From an uncultured Chlorobiaceae bacterium (lineage in GTDB: Bacteria > Bacteroidota > Chlorobiia > Chlorobiales > Chlorobiaceae): a stretch of DNA of 59,476 nt. The notes under the pieces were generated by a model. That model saw nothing but the letters and a program-made list of their open reading frames with translations. It was not told the origin of the DNA and made no database searches. Below, in pieces: positions 27,026 through 35,616 of this stretch. Location of the stretch: contig CAJEXW010000018.1 of the NCBI GenBank assembly GCA_903994525.1, forward strand, positions 1-59,476, in the 5' to 3' direction. Position numbers and translations under genes: made by a program. The first letter of the stretch is position 1, and each line of letters begins with the position of its first letter.

Positions 27026-28042
27026 ATGAGCAAGAATAATTTTTCAAATATTGGATATGACTATGGTGTAAAACCATTTTTTATGATTGTTGGAGACATT
27101 GAATTTTCCGACTTATTTAAGAAGGCTGATTGTAAAGGAATGCTGTATATTTTCGGAAAAGAGGACACAGGTGAAATGGTTCCTGTTCAAATGGCTTTCT
27201 TGTTTCAGAATGAGGAACCAGCAGAAAAGTTTCTTGATATCCTATTAGGTTGGATTGCGAAATCAAACAATGACGGTGATGCAGTAAGCATAGAATTTAT
27301 AGAAAATGATAAAGGTGGATATACACTTTCAATATCTCCTGAAATTAACAGATTTCATGACAGGATGATTCCTAAGCATCTGAAAAATAAAGTCACGCCA
27401 ATTTTTATGATTCAAACTCATTTTAAAGAAATTGACACCTTAGGGCAGAACTATTTAAACTTCAAAGCCAACTACAAAAAATCAAAAAAAATAGCAATCG
27501 GTTATGTAATTGGAACACCGACCAAAATTGAAAAACAAAGCAAAAAATTTTTTACAAAAACAGAATTTGATTTTTATAAGCAAAATGAAATCCCATCAAG
27601 TTCCGTTGCTGTCAGTTACAATGCAACGCAAGAGCTTTCATCATTTGACCCTAAAAATCTTCCAAAGCCACCAAAAGAATCAAGAGAAGAAATCTCAATT
27701 AGACGAATTTCAGAAATGAAATTCTTACTACCTTTAACTTATAATAAACTCAATAACCTTTGGTTGGGAAAAGTTCAGAAAAAACTAAATTCAAAATATG
27801 ATACAGAGATTATCAAACAAGCAATTTGCAATCTCACAATTTTTGAAAGGTTAAAACAGATTAACGAGTTATCTCCTGACTTTACAGAGTTAGGTTATCC
27901 AAATAGAATTTTGGAGTATTTGCTTTCAACTTATGAATCCTTTGATAGCTTTTATCCAACTGATGATTTTTATACAGAAGACCAAATAATCAGACAAATC
28001 CAAAACGACCAAAAAGAATTAGAAACTTATTTAAGCAAATAA
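27026..28042 (+). CDS. Hypothetical protein, first gene of the NLR-like module
   Basis: A 338-residue soluble protein that I do not recognise. The N-terminal half has strand-rich segments (VKPFFMIVGDIEFSDLF, GMLYIFGKEDTGEMVPVQMA) and the C-terminal third is helical and charged. No nuclease, NTPase or membrane motif is visible. It ends 2 bases before the next gene, which is 7 bases before the large STAND gene, so the three are an operon. Base composition is far more AT-rich than the host genes and codon use is of Bacteroidota type, so it arrived by transfer. A role as a regulator, target sensor or effector of the module is possible but not shown. Confidence 0.7.
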   Translation: MSKNNFSNIGYDYGVKPFFMIVGDIEFSDLFKKADCKGMLYIFGKEDTGEMVPVQMAFLFQNEEPAEKFLDILLGWIAKSNNDGDAVSIEFIENDKGGYTLSISPEINRFHDRMIPKHLKNKVTPIFMIQTHFKEIDTLGQNYLNFKANYKKSKKIAIGYVIGTPTKIEKQSKKFFTKTEFDFYKQNEIPSSSVAVSYNATQELSSFDPKNLPKPPKESREEISIRRISEMKFLLPLTYNKLNNLWLGKVQKKLNSKYDTEIIKQAICNLTIFERLKQINELSPDFTELGYPNRILEYLLSTYESFDSFYPTDDFYTEDQIIRQIQNDQKELETYLSK

Positions 28043-28044
28043 AA

Positions 28045-28494
28045 ATGGAAACAGAAATGGCAACAATTTTCTCAACAGTATGTGCATTCTTGCTTGCACA
28101 TAAAGCGGACATCGCATCAAAGGTTATTGCAAGTGCAACCTATGACGGTTTAAAGAAGGTTCTTGATTTTTCATCGCTAAAGAAAAGAATTAGCAAATTC
28201 TTTAAAAAGGATGAGGATGCTGAAAAGTATTTAGAAACAATTTGCAATACAGAACCCAAAAATGTAGCAAAGCCTTATAGAGATATTGAAGATAGTTTTG
28301 AAGAATTAACAGGCGAGAAATTTGACAATGAACTTTACAATGAAATAAAAAATTGGGTTGAAGAAAACCATGCTCAAATATCCAATGTTTCAAAAATGGA
28401 ATTTAAAAACGAAGGCGGTTTTAATATCGGTATTCAAAATGCAGGTAAAAACATCTTCAATATTCAAGGAGATTACCAACCTAAAAAGGATTAG
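28045..28494 (+). CDS. Small putative effector with C-terminal amyloid-like motif
   Basis: A 149-residue protein. Residues 1-120 are helical (a hydrophobic first helix TIFSTVCAFLLAHKADIASK, then charged helices). The last 25 residues carry FNIGIQNAGKNIFNIQGDY, a short Asn/Gln/Gly motif with alternating hydrophobics, of the kind described as bacterial amyloid signalling sequences on effectors. The neighbouring STAND protein has a similar motif (SQNAETIYNVAGSMHLH) at its N terminus. In known pairs of this kind the receptor templates the effector through matching motifs, and the effector domain kills or arrests the cell. The helical domain is not identified; a membrane-disrupting role is only a guess. 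Confidence 0.6.
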   Translation: METEMATIFSTVCAFLLAHKADIASKVIASATYDGLKKVLDFSSLKKRISKFFKKDEDAEKYLETICNTEPKNVAKPYRDIEDSFEELTGEKFDNELYNEIKNWVEENHAQISNVSKMEFKNEGGFNIGIQNAGKNIFNIQGDYQPKKD

Positions 28495-28501
28495 AAGTTA
28501 A

Positions 28502-31500
28502 ATGGAAATTGAATCACAAAATGCTGAAACTATTTACAATGTTGCGGGAAGTATGCACTTGCATAATTCTCCAGAAGTCGTTGCGATATTAAATAAGGAT
28601 AAGCAAGACAAACTGAAAGAGCTTAACTCAATTTCCTTTTTTGAAATACTATCCAAAGAATATTCTGAAAGAAATCTAATAGAGAGGAAAATTGAAATAA
28701 CAAAAATAAAAGAACGATTAGATAAGACCCACCAACTTATTCTTCACGGTGAACCTGGACTTGGCAAAACAACTACGCTGTTTCAACTTTCAAAAAAATT
28801 AGAAAACCTTGTTTACATCTCAGTAAAAGGCAAATCTCCAATTTCTGTAGTTACTTATTTAATCAATAAAATACGATTATCGAATGGCGATGAGTTGTTA
28901 GAGATTAAAGACATAGATGAAGCATTTGAATGGTTGCAATCCAGTTTACAGAAGTCAAAACAGTGTTTCATTATTGATGATTGCGAAAACGACAAGGAAA
29001 CAGTCAGTAAAATAATTTCACTTCAAAAGTTTGAAACTACTTTTCTTTTTGCAACAAGAAACAAACCTCTTTTTGAATCAACAAGTGCGGCATTCTATCC
29101 TTGCTCTCCATTTTCTGAAGATGAAGTAAGTCTGTTTTTGAAATCACATGGACTTTCACCAAGTAAGTTGGAGTTCAACAATATTTTAAAAGCATCAAAT
29201 GGCAACCCTCTTTACTTGTTTTACTTTTCACAATTTCAAATATCTCCGCTTCCAGAAAGTTTAGAAGAATATCAAAATTCTATTTGGAGTGGACTGAACT
29301 CAACACAGCAAGAAATACTTGCTCTAATTTCAATTCCTTATTTCAGTATTACTACTACTGAAATTGCGGAAGTCTTGAAAAATGAATCTGTCTTAGAATT
29401 TTCTAAGGAATTAGACAACCTCTCTGCACTAACCAAAAACTATACTGGTGTTTTAGAATTATTTCACCCATCATTTAGAGAATTTGTTATTGAGAAGCTA
29501 ACAAGCAAAGGACTCTTGAATACATTCAAAGAGAAGTTAGGAGATTACTATTTGGCTAAAGAAGAAATAGTTCAAGCGACATATTTGCTTATTGATATTG
29601 CACCAAATAAAATAGATAAATATTTGTTTGATGTTTTCCCAAGCCTTGTTAGTTGGGGGGAACTTGCTTTCGCCCTGAAAGTATTAAATACAAAACTTGC
29701 AGTTGTTGACAAAGACATTGATAAAGGATATTTGTATTACCATTTATGCCATGTTCATCACCTATTGGGGAACAGAGAAGAATCAACCTTCTGTATTGAC
29801 AAATCATTAGAGCATTTAAAAATAGCAAGGCATAAAAAATTTTATGCCGCTGCTTTAATGTTCAAGGCAATGAATCTAATTGAACATGGAAGAATAAATG
29901 AAGCAACTAAAATTGCAGACAAAGTATTACTCAATATCAAGGAAGACGAAAAAGAAGTTAAAGCACCATTGCTTGTAAACCTTTCAAAAATATATGTTGA
30001 CTTATCCGAATTTGAAAAAGGAGCTAACGCTTGTAAAGAGGCATTTGAAATTTTTGAAGAGCAAGGTGTCACAGAAGGAATGATAAACAGTTTAGTGAAT
30101 TTAGTTACTTGTTTATCTCAAATTGATGAATATAAAGTTGAAGCAGAAAAATATGGTTTACGGCTTTTAGAAATAATTAAACAGACTTCTGAATTTTCAA
30201 TTGAAGTAATTGTCTTAAATTCCTTGGCAAGTATTTACAGAGAGAAAAAAGAATATCCTAAAGCAAAAGAGTTTAACAGTAGAGCAATTAAACTCTGTCA
30301 ACAATATGAGATGAAAGATAAGGTTGTTCTCAACCTGATAAATTACGGCAATATTTTGAGAGATGAAGGAGATATAGAAGGAGCAAAAAATATTTATGAT
30401 GAAGCACTAATTAAAGCGAAGGAATATAAACTTAAAAGAGATGAAGGGAGAATCTATTGGATACTTTCAAGCATACACAGAAAAGCAGGAAACTTAGATT
30501 TAAGTATTGAGTTTGCCGACAAATCAATAGCCAACAGCAAGGAAATTAATTTTTACTACGGAGCTGCTAATGCTTTAAGAGAAAAATCAAAAACACTTAT
30601 GCTTTTAGGTGAGCCAATTAAGTCAGCCGAGGCATTAGTTGAAAGTGCTGAATTCTTTGGAAAGATGGAACAGTTCTCTGAATCTTACCAATACAATATT
30701 TCAAAGGCAATAAGAATGTTTAATAATGCAGGAGAGAAAGCAAAAGCAAGTGAATTAATAAATAACCTACTTGAAAATACAGCAAAGAAAATTGATGTTG
30801 GAGAAGTTGTGGACTTGATTTTAGACAATTCAAGTGAAGAAACTCTCGCTAACAACTTTGAAAAATTGTTTGAAAGGTATTTTACCAACGAGAAAAACAA
30901 TTTAAACATTCTTAAACAGTTTCTTTCCTTCATAGCTTATTGTAACGGGCTTGAAGATAGGGAAGGAAAAAAAATATTTTGGAAAGTAATTACATTAATA
31001 ATTGAAAATCTTGGTAAAGCAAAGTTTTCTTATAGCATTTTAGGAATAGCAATTGAACAATCTGGTTTATTACTTAACCAAGATGAATTAAATAATATCT
31101 CCGATCTACTTCAAGAAAAATTGCCAATGTTTTCTGTCAGAGAAATAGACGACGACAAAATATTCCTTACCTCAATAGCAGGTAAAATCAATTTAGAAAT
31201 TCATGCGTTCACTGATGAAACAACTTGTAGCAAACTTGCTATTACTTTAACTCTTATTTTACATGAACAACCTGACCTTATTATAGAAGGTGAACCATTT
31301 CAAGAAAAAAATTGTGTTTTGTGGCTTCATTCTTATTCGGCAGAAATGGAAAACGCAATTGGGGAATATATTTCAAGTAAAGGAAATCCATTCCAAGAAA
31401 GTTTACAATCTTTACATATGGGTAAGAAAGGTTATGACATTCATGAAATGATTATTGTTAGTCCTGACTATGAAAGCAACAGTAACTTGAATAATTATCC

Positions 31501-31708
31501 CGACAACAAAGCATCCTTGTATTTTTTAGTATCAACGATTATGGGAATCAAAAGCCATTTCTATCATTCAACAGTTCAAGACGACAATACTCAAAGGAGA
31601 TACATATTAAATTCCGTAGCAAGGCTTTTTGATTATACAAACACGACACTTGACAACAAACTAACAAAATCAAAATTTGAAATTAACATTGACAGAATCA
31701 CATCATAA
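28502..31708 (+). CDS. STAND (NLR-like) NTPase with C-terminal TPR region
   Basis: A 1068-residue signal-transduction ATPase. Residues 1-30 carry the amyloid-like motif AETIYNVAGSMHLHN. The NTPase follows with Walker A GEPGLGKT (83-90), Walker B CFIIDD (155-160) and the sensor FLFATRNK. A winged-helix-like region (about 260-340) leads to helical tetratricopeptide-like repeats (about 370-760: ALNTKLAVVDKDIDKGYLYY, ANACKEAFEIFEEQGVTEG, AKEFNSRAIKLCQQYEM). The end (800-1068) is unassigned and may hold a ligand-sensing domain. The plan is that of NLR-type immune receptors: sensing by the C-terminal part, oligomerisation by the NTPase, output through the N-terminal motif to the small protein before it. 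AT-rich and Bacteroidota-like. Confidence 0.8.
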   Translation: MEIESQNAETIYNVAGSMHLHNSPEVVAILNKDKQDKLKELNSISFFEILSKEYSERNLIERKIEITKIKERLDKTHQLILHGEPGLGKTTTLFQLSKKLENLVYISVKGKSPISVVTYLINKIRLSNGDELLEIKDIDEAFEWLQSSLQKSKQCFIIDDCENDKETVSKIISLQKFETTFLFATRNKPLFESTSAAFYPCSPFSEDEVSLFLKSHGLSPSKLEFNNILKASNGNPLYLFYFSQFQISPLPESLEEYQNSIWSGLNSTQQEILALISIPYFSITTTEIAEVLKNESVLEFSKELDNLSALTKNYTGVLELFHPSFREFVIEKLTSKGLLNTFKEKLGDYYLAKEEIVQATYLLIDIAPNKIDKYLFDVFPSLVSWGELAFALKVLNTKLAVVDKDIDKGYLYYHLCHVHHLLGNREESTFCIDKSLEHLKIARHKKFYAAALMFKAMNLIEHGRINEATKIADKVLLNIKEDEKEVKAPLLVNLSKIYVDLSEFEKGANACKEAFEIFEEQGVTEGMINSLVNLVTCLSQIDEYKVEAEKYGLRLLEIIKQTSEFSIEVIVLNSLASIYREKKEYPKAKEFNSRAIKLCQQYEMKDKVVLNLINYGNILRDEGDIEGAKNIYDEALIKAKEYKLKRDEGRIYWILSSIHRKAGNLDLSIEFADKSIANSKEINFYYGAANALREKSKTLMLLGEPIKSAEALVESAEFFGKMEQFSESYQYNISKAIRMFNNAGEKAKASELINNLLENTAKKIDVGEVVDLILDNSSEETLANNFEKLFERYFTNEKNNLNILKQFLSFIAYCNGLEDREGKKIFWKVITLIIENLGKAKFSYSILGIAIEQSGLLLNQDELNNISDLLQEKLPMFSVREIDDDKIFLTSIAGKINLEIHAFTDETTCSKLAITLTLILHEQPDLIIEGEPFQEKNCVLWLHSYSAEMENAIGEYISSKGNPFQESLQSLHMGKKGYDIHEMIIVSPDYESNSNLNNYPDNKASLYFLVSTIMGIKSHFYHSTVQDDNTQRRYILNSVARLFDYTNTTLDNKLTKSKFEINIDRITS

Positions 31709-31721
31709 AACAGCAACGCAA

Positions 31722-31790
31722 TTTGGTGGCACATTTGTATTTTTTTTCAACGCACCGACCATCGCTAAAAAAATCCAAAAGAGCCACCAA
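31722..31790. repeat. Long imperfect palindrome 2 (attC-like)
   Basis: TTTGGTGGCACATTTGTATT (31722-31741) and the following T run pair with AAAAAAATCCAAAAGAGCCA and CCAA (31767-31790), about 19 of 24 positions, around a 25-base loop. It is 14 bases after the stop of the STAND gene and is followed by CCAACGCAC. Confidence 0.65.
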
Positions 31791-31802
31791 GCCAACGCAC
31801 AA

Positions 31803-31841
31803 CGACACGACTAACAATGGACAGAACAACCACGACAGACA
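31803..31841 (+). repeat. Direct repeat flanking the NLR-like module, right copy
   Basis: CTAACAATGGACAGAACAAC and CGACAGACA match the copy at 26858-26896. It lies between palindromes 2 and 3. Confidence 0.65.
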
Positions 31842-31860
31842 GAAGGGCAGCTTGTAACAT

Positions 31861-31970
31861 CGGGTTTAAGAAATTGGCGGTTCAGTGGTTAAATGAACAT
31901 TTGTGCTTCGTATCAAGTGCAGTGCTGGCAGTCAGTTTTGTGCTTCGAAATCGCCAACTTCTTAAACCCG
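31861..31970. repeat. Long imperfect palindrome 3 (attC-like)
   Basis: CGGGTTTAAGAAATTGGCG (31861-31879) pairs with CGCCAACTTCTTAAACCCG (31952-31970), 18 of 19 bases, around a 72-base loop. It is followed by GTTGGGC (31977-31983), which fits the GTTRRRY core of integron attC sites, and is preceded by TTGTAAC. The gene-free stretch 31709-32045 holds only palindromes 2 and 3 and the direct repeat. Confidence 0.75.
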
Positions 31971-32045
31971 CAAACCGTTGGGCGTCAGCGTAGGACAGAG
32001 CCGTGCGGATAAGAAAAGTAAACTGAAAGTAAAACATAATTGATA

Positions 32046-32348
32046 ATGGAATATCAGTTTTTACTTTTGATAATTTTAGCAGTTATCATCTTTTCATTTA
32101 AGAGATGGGTATTCGATATAAGGCGAAAACAGCGAAGAGACTATTACAGGAACGCATATCTTCAATCAGACGAATGGAAAAGAAAACGTTATGTAGTACT
32201 CAAGCGTGACAATTGGCGGTGTGTGTATTGTGGTGCTCGAGCAACACAAGTCCATCATAAACGTTATGCTAAGAGAAATATTGGGAAAGAGCCTATCGAA
32301 TGGCTTGTATCTGTCTGTAACTATTGTCATAATTCTAAACATCATTAA
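32046..32348 (+). CDS. Membrane-anchored HNH endonuclease-like protein
   Basis: A small protein of about 100 residues. An N-terminal hydrophobic helix (EYQFLLLIILAVIIFSF) is followed by basic residues and then an HNH domain: WRCVYCGARATQVHHKRYAK with the first CxxC and the HH catalytic pair, and CNYCHNSKHH with the second CxxC. These make the zinc-braced beta-beta-alpha-metal nuclease fold. The membrane anchor is unusual for a nuclease and suggests action near the envelope, for example on incoming DNA. Start at ATG 32046; a TTG six bases upstream is also in frame. It shares a segment between two palindromes with the next gene. Confidence 0.7.
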   Translation: MEYQFLLLIILAVIIFSFKRWVFDIRRKQRRDYYRNAYLQSDEWKRKRYVVLKRDNWRCVYCGARATQVHHKRYAKRNIGKEPIEWLVSVCNYCHNSKHH

Positions 32349-32383
32349 ATACAAGCAATTTAGAGAAACATAAAATTAACGGT

Positions 32384-32971
32384 ATGAAAAAATTAATTAT
32401 CACATTAATTGCTGCATTAACGACAATAGTTTCGTTTGCACAAACGCAGTCATCAGACCATCTTATATTTAAGGGAGTTCCGATTGATGGAACACTCAAT
32501 GAGTATGTTGCAAAGATGAAACAGAACGGATTTACCCTCATAAACACAAAAGATGGGGTTGCAATGTTAACTGGTGATTTTGCGACGTATAAAAATTGTG
32601 TTGTTGGAGTGGCAACCTTAAAACAAAAAGACTTGGCTGGAAAAATAACTGTAATATTTCCCGAATGTGATACTTGGTCCTTGCTCTCTGGTAATTATTT
32701 TAATTTAAAGGAAATGCTAACACAAAAATATGGAGAACCATCAAATTGCGTTGAAAAGTTTGATTCATATTCTGAACCCAAAGATGACAGTGGTAGAATG
32801 CACGCAGTTAAATTTGACAATTGTAAATACTATACAACATATGAGACTGACAAAGGGAGTATTCAGTTATCAATCGAACACGATGGAGTAACAAGATGCT
32901 TTGTAATGTTATCATATTACGACAAAATAAATAGTGAAATAATAAAAACAAAAGCGATAGATGACTTATAA
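32384..32971 (+). CDS. Secreted hypothetical protein
   Basis: A 195-residue protein with a clear signal peptide (MKKLIITLIAALTTIVSFAQ, cleavage after A-Q region typical of Bacteroidota). The mature part has no family I recognise: a mixed alpha/beta protein with GVPIDGTLNEYVAKMKQNGF at the start, four or five cysteines that may form disulfides, and no membrane helix. Similar short secreted proteins are common in Bacteroidota. It lies 35 bases after the HNH gene; a link in function is not evident. Confidence 0.6.
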   Translation: MKKLIITLIAALTTIVSFAQTQSSDHLIFKGVPIDGTLNEYVAKMKQNGFTLINTKDGVAMLTGDFATYKNCVVGVATLKQKDLAGKITVIFPECDTWSLLSGNYFNLKEMLTQKYGEPSNCVEKFDSYSEPKDDSGRMHAVKFDNCKYYTTYETDKGSIQLSIEHDGVTRCFVMLSYYDKINSEIIKTKAIDDL

Positions 32972-32989
32972 AACGCCGAACGCACAACA

Positions 32990-33101
32990 GCGTGTTTATT
33001 TTATTTGGGCTGATATGGGTTTGGGAAGTTCACTGTTTTTTGGTAGTTTTATATCGGGTGGATAGAACATTCTTCCAATCCCCCAAACAAAACAAACACG
33101 C
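32990..33101. repeat. Long imperfect palindrome 4 (attC-like)
   Basis: GCGTGTTTATTTTATTTGGG (32990-33009) pairs with CCCAAACAAAACAAACACGC (33082-33101), 18 of 20 bases, around a 72-base loop. CGCCGAAC precedes and CCGTTGGCGG follows, roughly complementary core-like ends. It separates the secreted-protein gene from the methyltransferase gene. Confidence 0.75.
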
Positions 33102-33208
33102 AACCGTTGGCGGTAATGGCAAGAGAGCGACACACCAACCTTTGAGTGACAATTAAAGGTTGACAAATATCTTCATAAAAACCCAATTTGTTTGACTAAA
33201 TTTGCCTC

Positions 33209-34315
33209 ATGAAATTTTGCACAATGAATTACAGACAGGACATACAAAACTATATTACCATCACGGAACAAAAAGAACCTTTGTTTTTATTAGGTGATTG
33301 TCTGAATTTGCTTGATTTAATTCCCGATAATTCAGTTGATTGCATCATTACAAGTCCACCTTATTGGGGGCACAGATTGTATAGTGGCGGAGGCATTGGG
33401 CTTGAAGATACTTATAGTGAATACATTGAAAATCTTACCAAAATTACAGAAGAACTTTACAGAGTTCTTAAACCGACCGGCTCATTTTGGTTAAATATTG
33501 GAGACACATATAGAAATAAAAAACTTTTAGGTGTTCCTTGGCGTGTTGCTATCAACATGATGGACAAGCAGAAATGGGTGCTTAGAAATAGTGTTATATG
33601 GAACAAACACAAAGGCGGGCTTGACAGTAGTAAAGACAAATTGAGAAATATACATGAAAATATATTTCACTTTGTTAAAGACGAAAAAAAATATTTTTAC
33701 GATACTTCTAAAATTCGTTCTGATGCAAGAAAATCCATTGTAAAAAACGGCACAGTTATATCTGCAACAGGTGTAAGCGGAGTTAGATACAAAAGGCAAA
33801 TTGAGCTCTCAACAGCATTAACAGATGATGAAAAAAGCAACGCTTTTGTAGCATTGAATACGGTTTTAAATAGAATCAAAAATAGTGAAATTGCAGATTT
33901 CAGAATGATAATTCGTGGGCAACAACGAACAACACATTCTGATTCTGAAAAAGTATCTGGTAGAGCAAAAGAATTGGCTCAAAAAGGTTTTTATTTTTTG
34001 TTTTATCACCCTGACGGTACTTTGCCTGGTGATGTTTGGGAAATTATTCCCGAAGACACACAAAAACGAAAAGAGCATTATGCCGTTTATCCAGAAGACT
34101 TGTGCAAAATTCCTATCTTGGCAACTTGCCCTATAAACGGAATTTTATTAGACCCATTTTCGGGAAGCGGTACGACATCTTTGGTTGCGATTAAGCATAA
34201 TCGCAAGTCTATTGGAATCGATATATCCGAAGAATACATAGAATTTTCAAAAGAACGAATAGATGAATATAAATACGAGAATAGCGGAGTTCTTCAACTT
34301 TTCAACGAAGAATGA
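33209..34315 (+). CDS. DNA methyltransferase (N4-cytosine type) of a type II R-M system
   Basis: A 368-residue SAM-dependent DNA methyltransferase with permuted motif order: catalytic motif IV SPPY (residues 49-52, in TSPPYWGHRLY) comes first and the SAM-binding motif I DPFSGSGTT (from residue 315) last. TSPPYW is typical of N4-cytosine enzymes, although N6-adenine members exist. The next gene overlaps by 53 bases and is a NotI-like endonuclease, so this is the protecting partner. A box TAAATTTG (33197-33204) fits the TAnnTTTG -7 element of Bacteroidota promoters; if used, transcription would start about at the first ATG, so the second ATG (33224) may be the real start. Confidence 0.85.
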   Translation: MKFCTMNYRQDIQNYITITEQKEPLFLLGDCLNLLDLIPDNSVDCIITSPPYWGHRLYSGGGIGLEDTYSEYIENLTKITEELYRVLKPTGSFWLNIGDTYRNKKLLGVPWRVAINMMDKQKWVLRNSVIWNKHKGGLDSSKDKLRNIHENIFHFVKDEKKYFYDTSKIRSDARKSIVKNGTVISATGVSGVRYKRQIELSTALTDDEKSNAFVALNTVLNRIKNSEIADFRMIIRGQQRTTHSDSEKVSGRAKELAQKGFYFLFYHPDGTLPGDVWEIIPEDTQKRKEHYAVYPEDLCKIPILATCPINGILLDPFSGSGTTSLVAIKHNRKSIGIDISEEYIEFSKERIDEYKYENSGVLQLFNEE

Positions 34316-35120
34316 AAATGTAGATTGGAATGATGTGCTTATTACACAGCATTGCGGCTATCTGAATAAAACATGTATTAAGGTTCGCAAAAGCGAACCA
34401 AGTGTTTCTATTGGAACTTGTACAGTTCAATATGGAAAAGAGAATCAAGAAGTAATTATTTGTCCTCACAGACTCATTGAAAAAAGACAAATTTTCATTG
34501 ACTGCATTCACTTGCTTACACTTCATGAACCGGGGAATGAAATACATGTTATACCCGAAATAAGCATTCCGGGCGGAAGCGTTGATTATTTTTTAGCATC
34601 AGTTAGAGACAAAAAGGTTATTGACTTTGTTGGTATTGAATTACAGACCTTAGACACAACAGGAACGGTGTGGCCTGAAAGACAAAGATTTCTTACAGAC
34701 CTAAATATACTTGAAGAACCCGAAGAAGGATATGGTGACAAACCTTATGGAATGAATTGGAAGATGACTGCCAAAACGATTCTTGTTCAGCTACACCACA
34801 AAATTGAAACGTTTGAACATCTTAGCAAACATCTTGTTTTAGTTATGCAAGACCATTTACTGAACTATATGAAAAAAGAATTTTCCTTTTCTCATATCAA
34901 CGTAGTTCCAAGAATTGGTGACACAATGCACTTTCATTCATATATATTAGAACTTGGCAATGACCAAAACTTTCATATAAAACTCAACGAACGGCTAAGC
35001 ACAGACAGTTTGGGGTTGGCATCTGCGATGGGTTTAAAAGCAGAAGCTAAAATTGAATTTGAAATTATTATTAAAACATTAGAAGCAAAAATATCAGATT
35101 ATACACGACTGACGATATAA
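34263..35120 (+). CDS. NotI-family restriction endonuclease
   Basis: A 285-residue protein with the layout of NotI-type enzymes. The opening TRIAEFFNF resembles the NotI family N terminus; four cysteines at 31, 38, 53 and 67 could bind one iron or zinc as in NotI, with ICPHRLIE at the fourth. The nuclease core follows with Asp108 (SVDYFL) and Glu126-x-Gln128 (VGIELQTLD), the D...ExQ form of the PD-(D/E)XK site used by this family. The start overlaps the methyltransferase gene by 53 bases, so the two are coupled. The site is probably GC-rich if NotI-like, but the recognition sequence cannot be read. Confidence 0.8.
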   Translation: MNINTRIAEFFNFSTKNENVDWNDVLITQHCGYLNKTCIKVRKSEPSVSIGTCTVQYGKENQEVIICPHRLIEKRQIFIDCIHLLTLHEPGNEIHVIPEISIPGGSVDYFLASVRDKKVIDFVGIELQTLDTTGTVWPERQRFLTDLNILEEPEEGYGDKPYGMNWKMTAKTILVQLHHKIETFEHLSKHLVLVMQDHLLNYMKKEFSFSHINVVPRIGDTMHFHSYILELGNDQNFHIKLNERLSTDSLGLASAMGLKAEAKIEFEIIIKTLEAKISDYTRLTI

Positions 35121-35140
35121 AGCCACATACCGCCAACAAA

Positions 35141-35247
35141 GTGTATATGCCATAAGGGTTTCAGCGGTCATTCAAGCGTTGTAGCCCGATCAAGCTTTGG
35201 TGTAGGCCGACAGGGAATTGCCCCGCAATCCCTTACGGCATATACAC
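35141..35247. repeat. Long imperfect palindrome 5 (attC-like)
   Basis: GTGTATATGCCATAAGGG (35141-35158) pairs with CCCTTACGGCATATACAC (35230-35247), 17 of 18 bases, around a 71-base loop. CGCCAAC (35131-35137) precedes and GTTAAGT (35254-35260), which fits GTTRRRY, follows. It lies 20 bases after the endonuclease stop and marks the end of the AT-rich modules. Confidence 0.78.
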
Positions 35248-35260
35248 TCGACCGTTAAGT

Positions 35261-35571
35261 GCAATTAGAGGAGGAAGGGACATTCCTGAAATCATGAACT
35301 TGCAATGACCACAATGCAGAGTTAATTTTCTACGATACAAACCAACCAGTAGAGGCCTGCCGAGAGGTCCAAGACTCGATTAGCCGGGCACGTTGCATAA
35401 TGTGATTATCCGGGGGGGCGAAAAAAGAGAGATAGTTTCCGACGATAAAGATCGGTGTGATCGGAAAACAAGAATAAGGCAAAAACGGAAAATAAGAATC
35501 ACCCTGGGTTAGCGTAAACAACATCAGAGCTATGAGGTCACAGTTCAAAACGTTAACCATCTACAGCAGCG
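35261..35571. other. Gene-free junction
   Basis: No gene recognised. A 76-codon leftward frame (35330-35560) has no family resemblance. Base composition is back to that of the host, so this is probably scrambled DNA left by the rearrangement that brought in the AT-rich modules. Confidence 0.5.
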
Positions 35572-35616
35572 TTAAAGAACCTTCCCGATATCCTGATTGA
35601 TCCATTTATCGAACAT
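35572..35616 (-). pseudogene. pglZ 5' remnant, second copy
   Basis: Fourteen codons (MFDKWINQDIGKVL) followed by a stop, matching the first codons of the pglZ remnant at 24818. The start overlaps the upstream DUF1016 gene by 11 bases exactly as in the other copy. Confidence 0.75.

Noticed and set aside
35330..35560. A 76-codon leftward frame in the junction after palindrome 5
   Set aside because: No family, no ribosome binding site, and it lies in scrambled DNA; considered as a transposase relic but no motif supports that.
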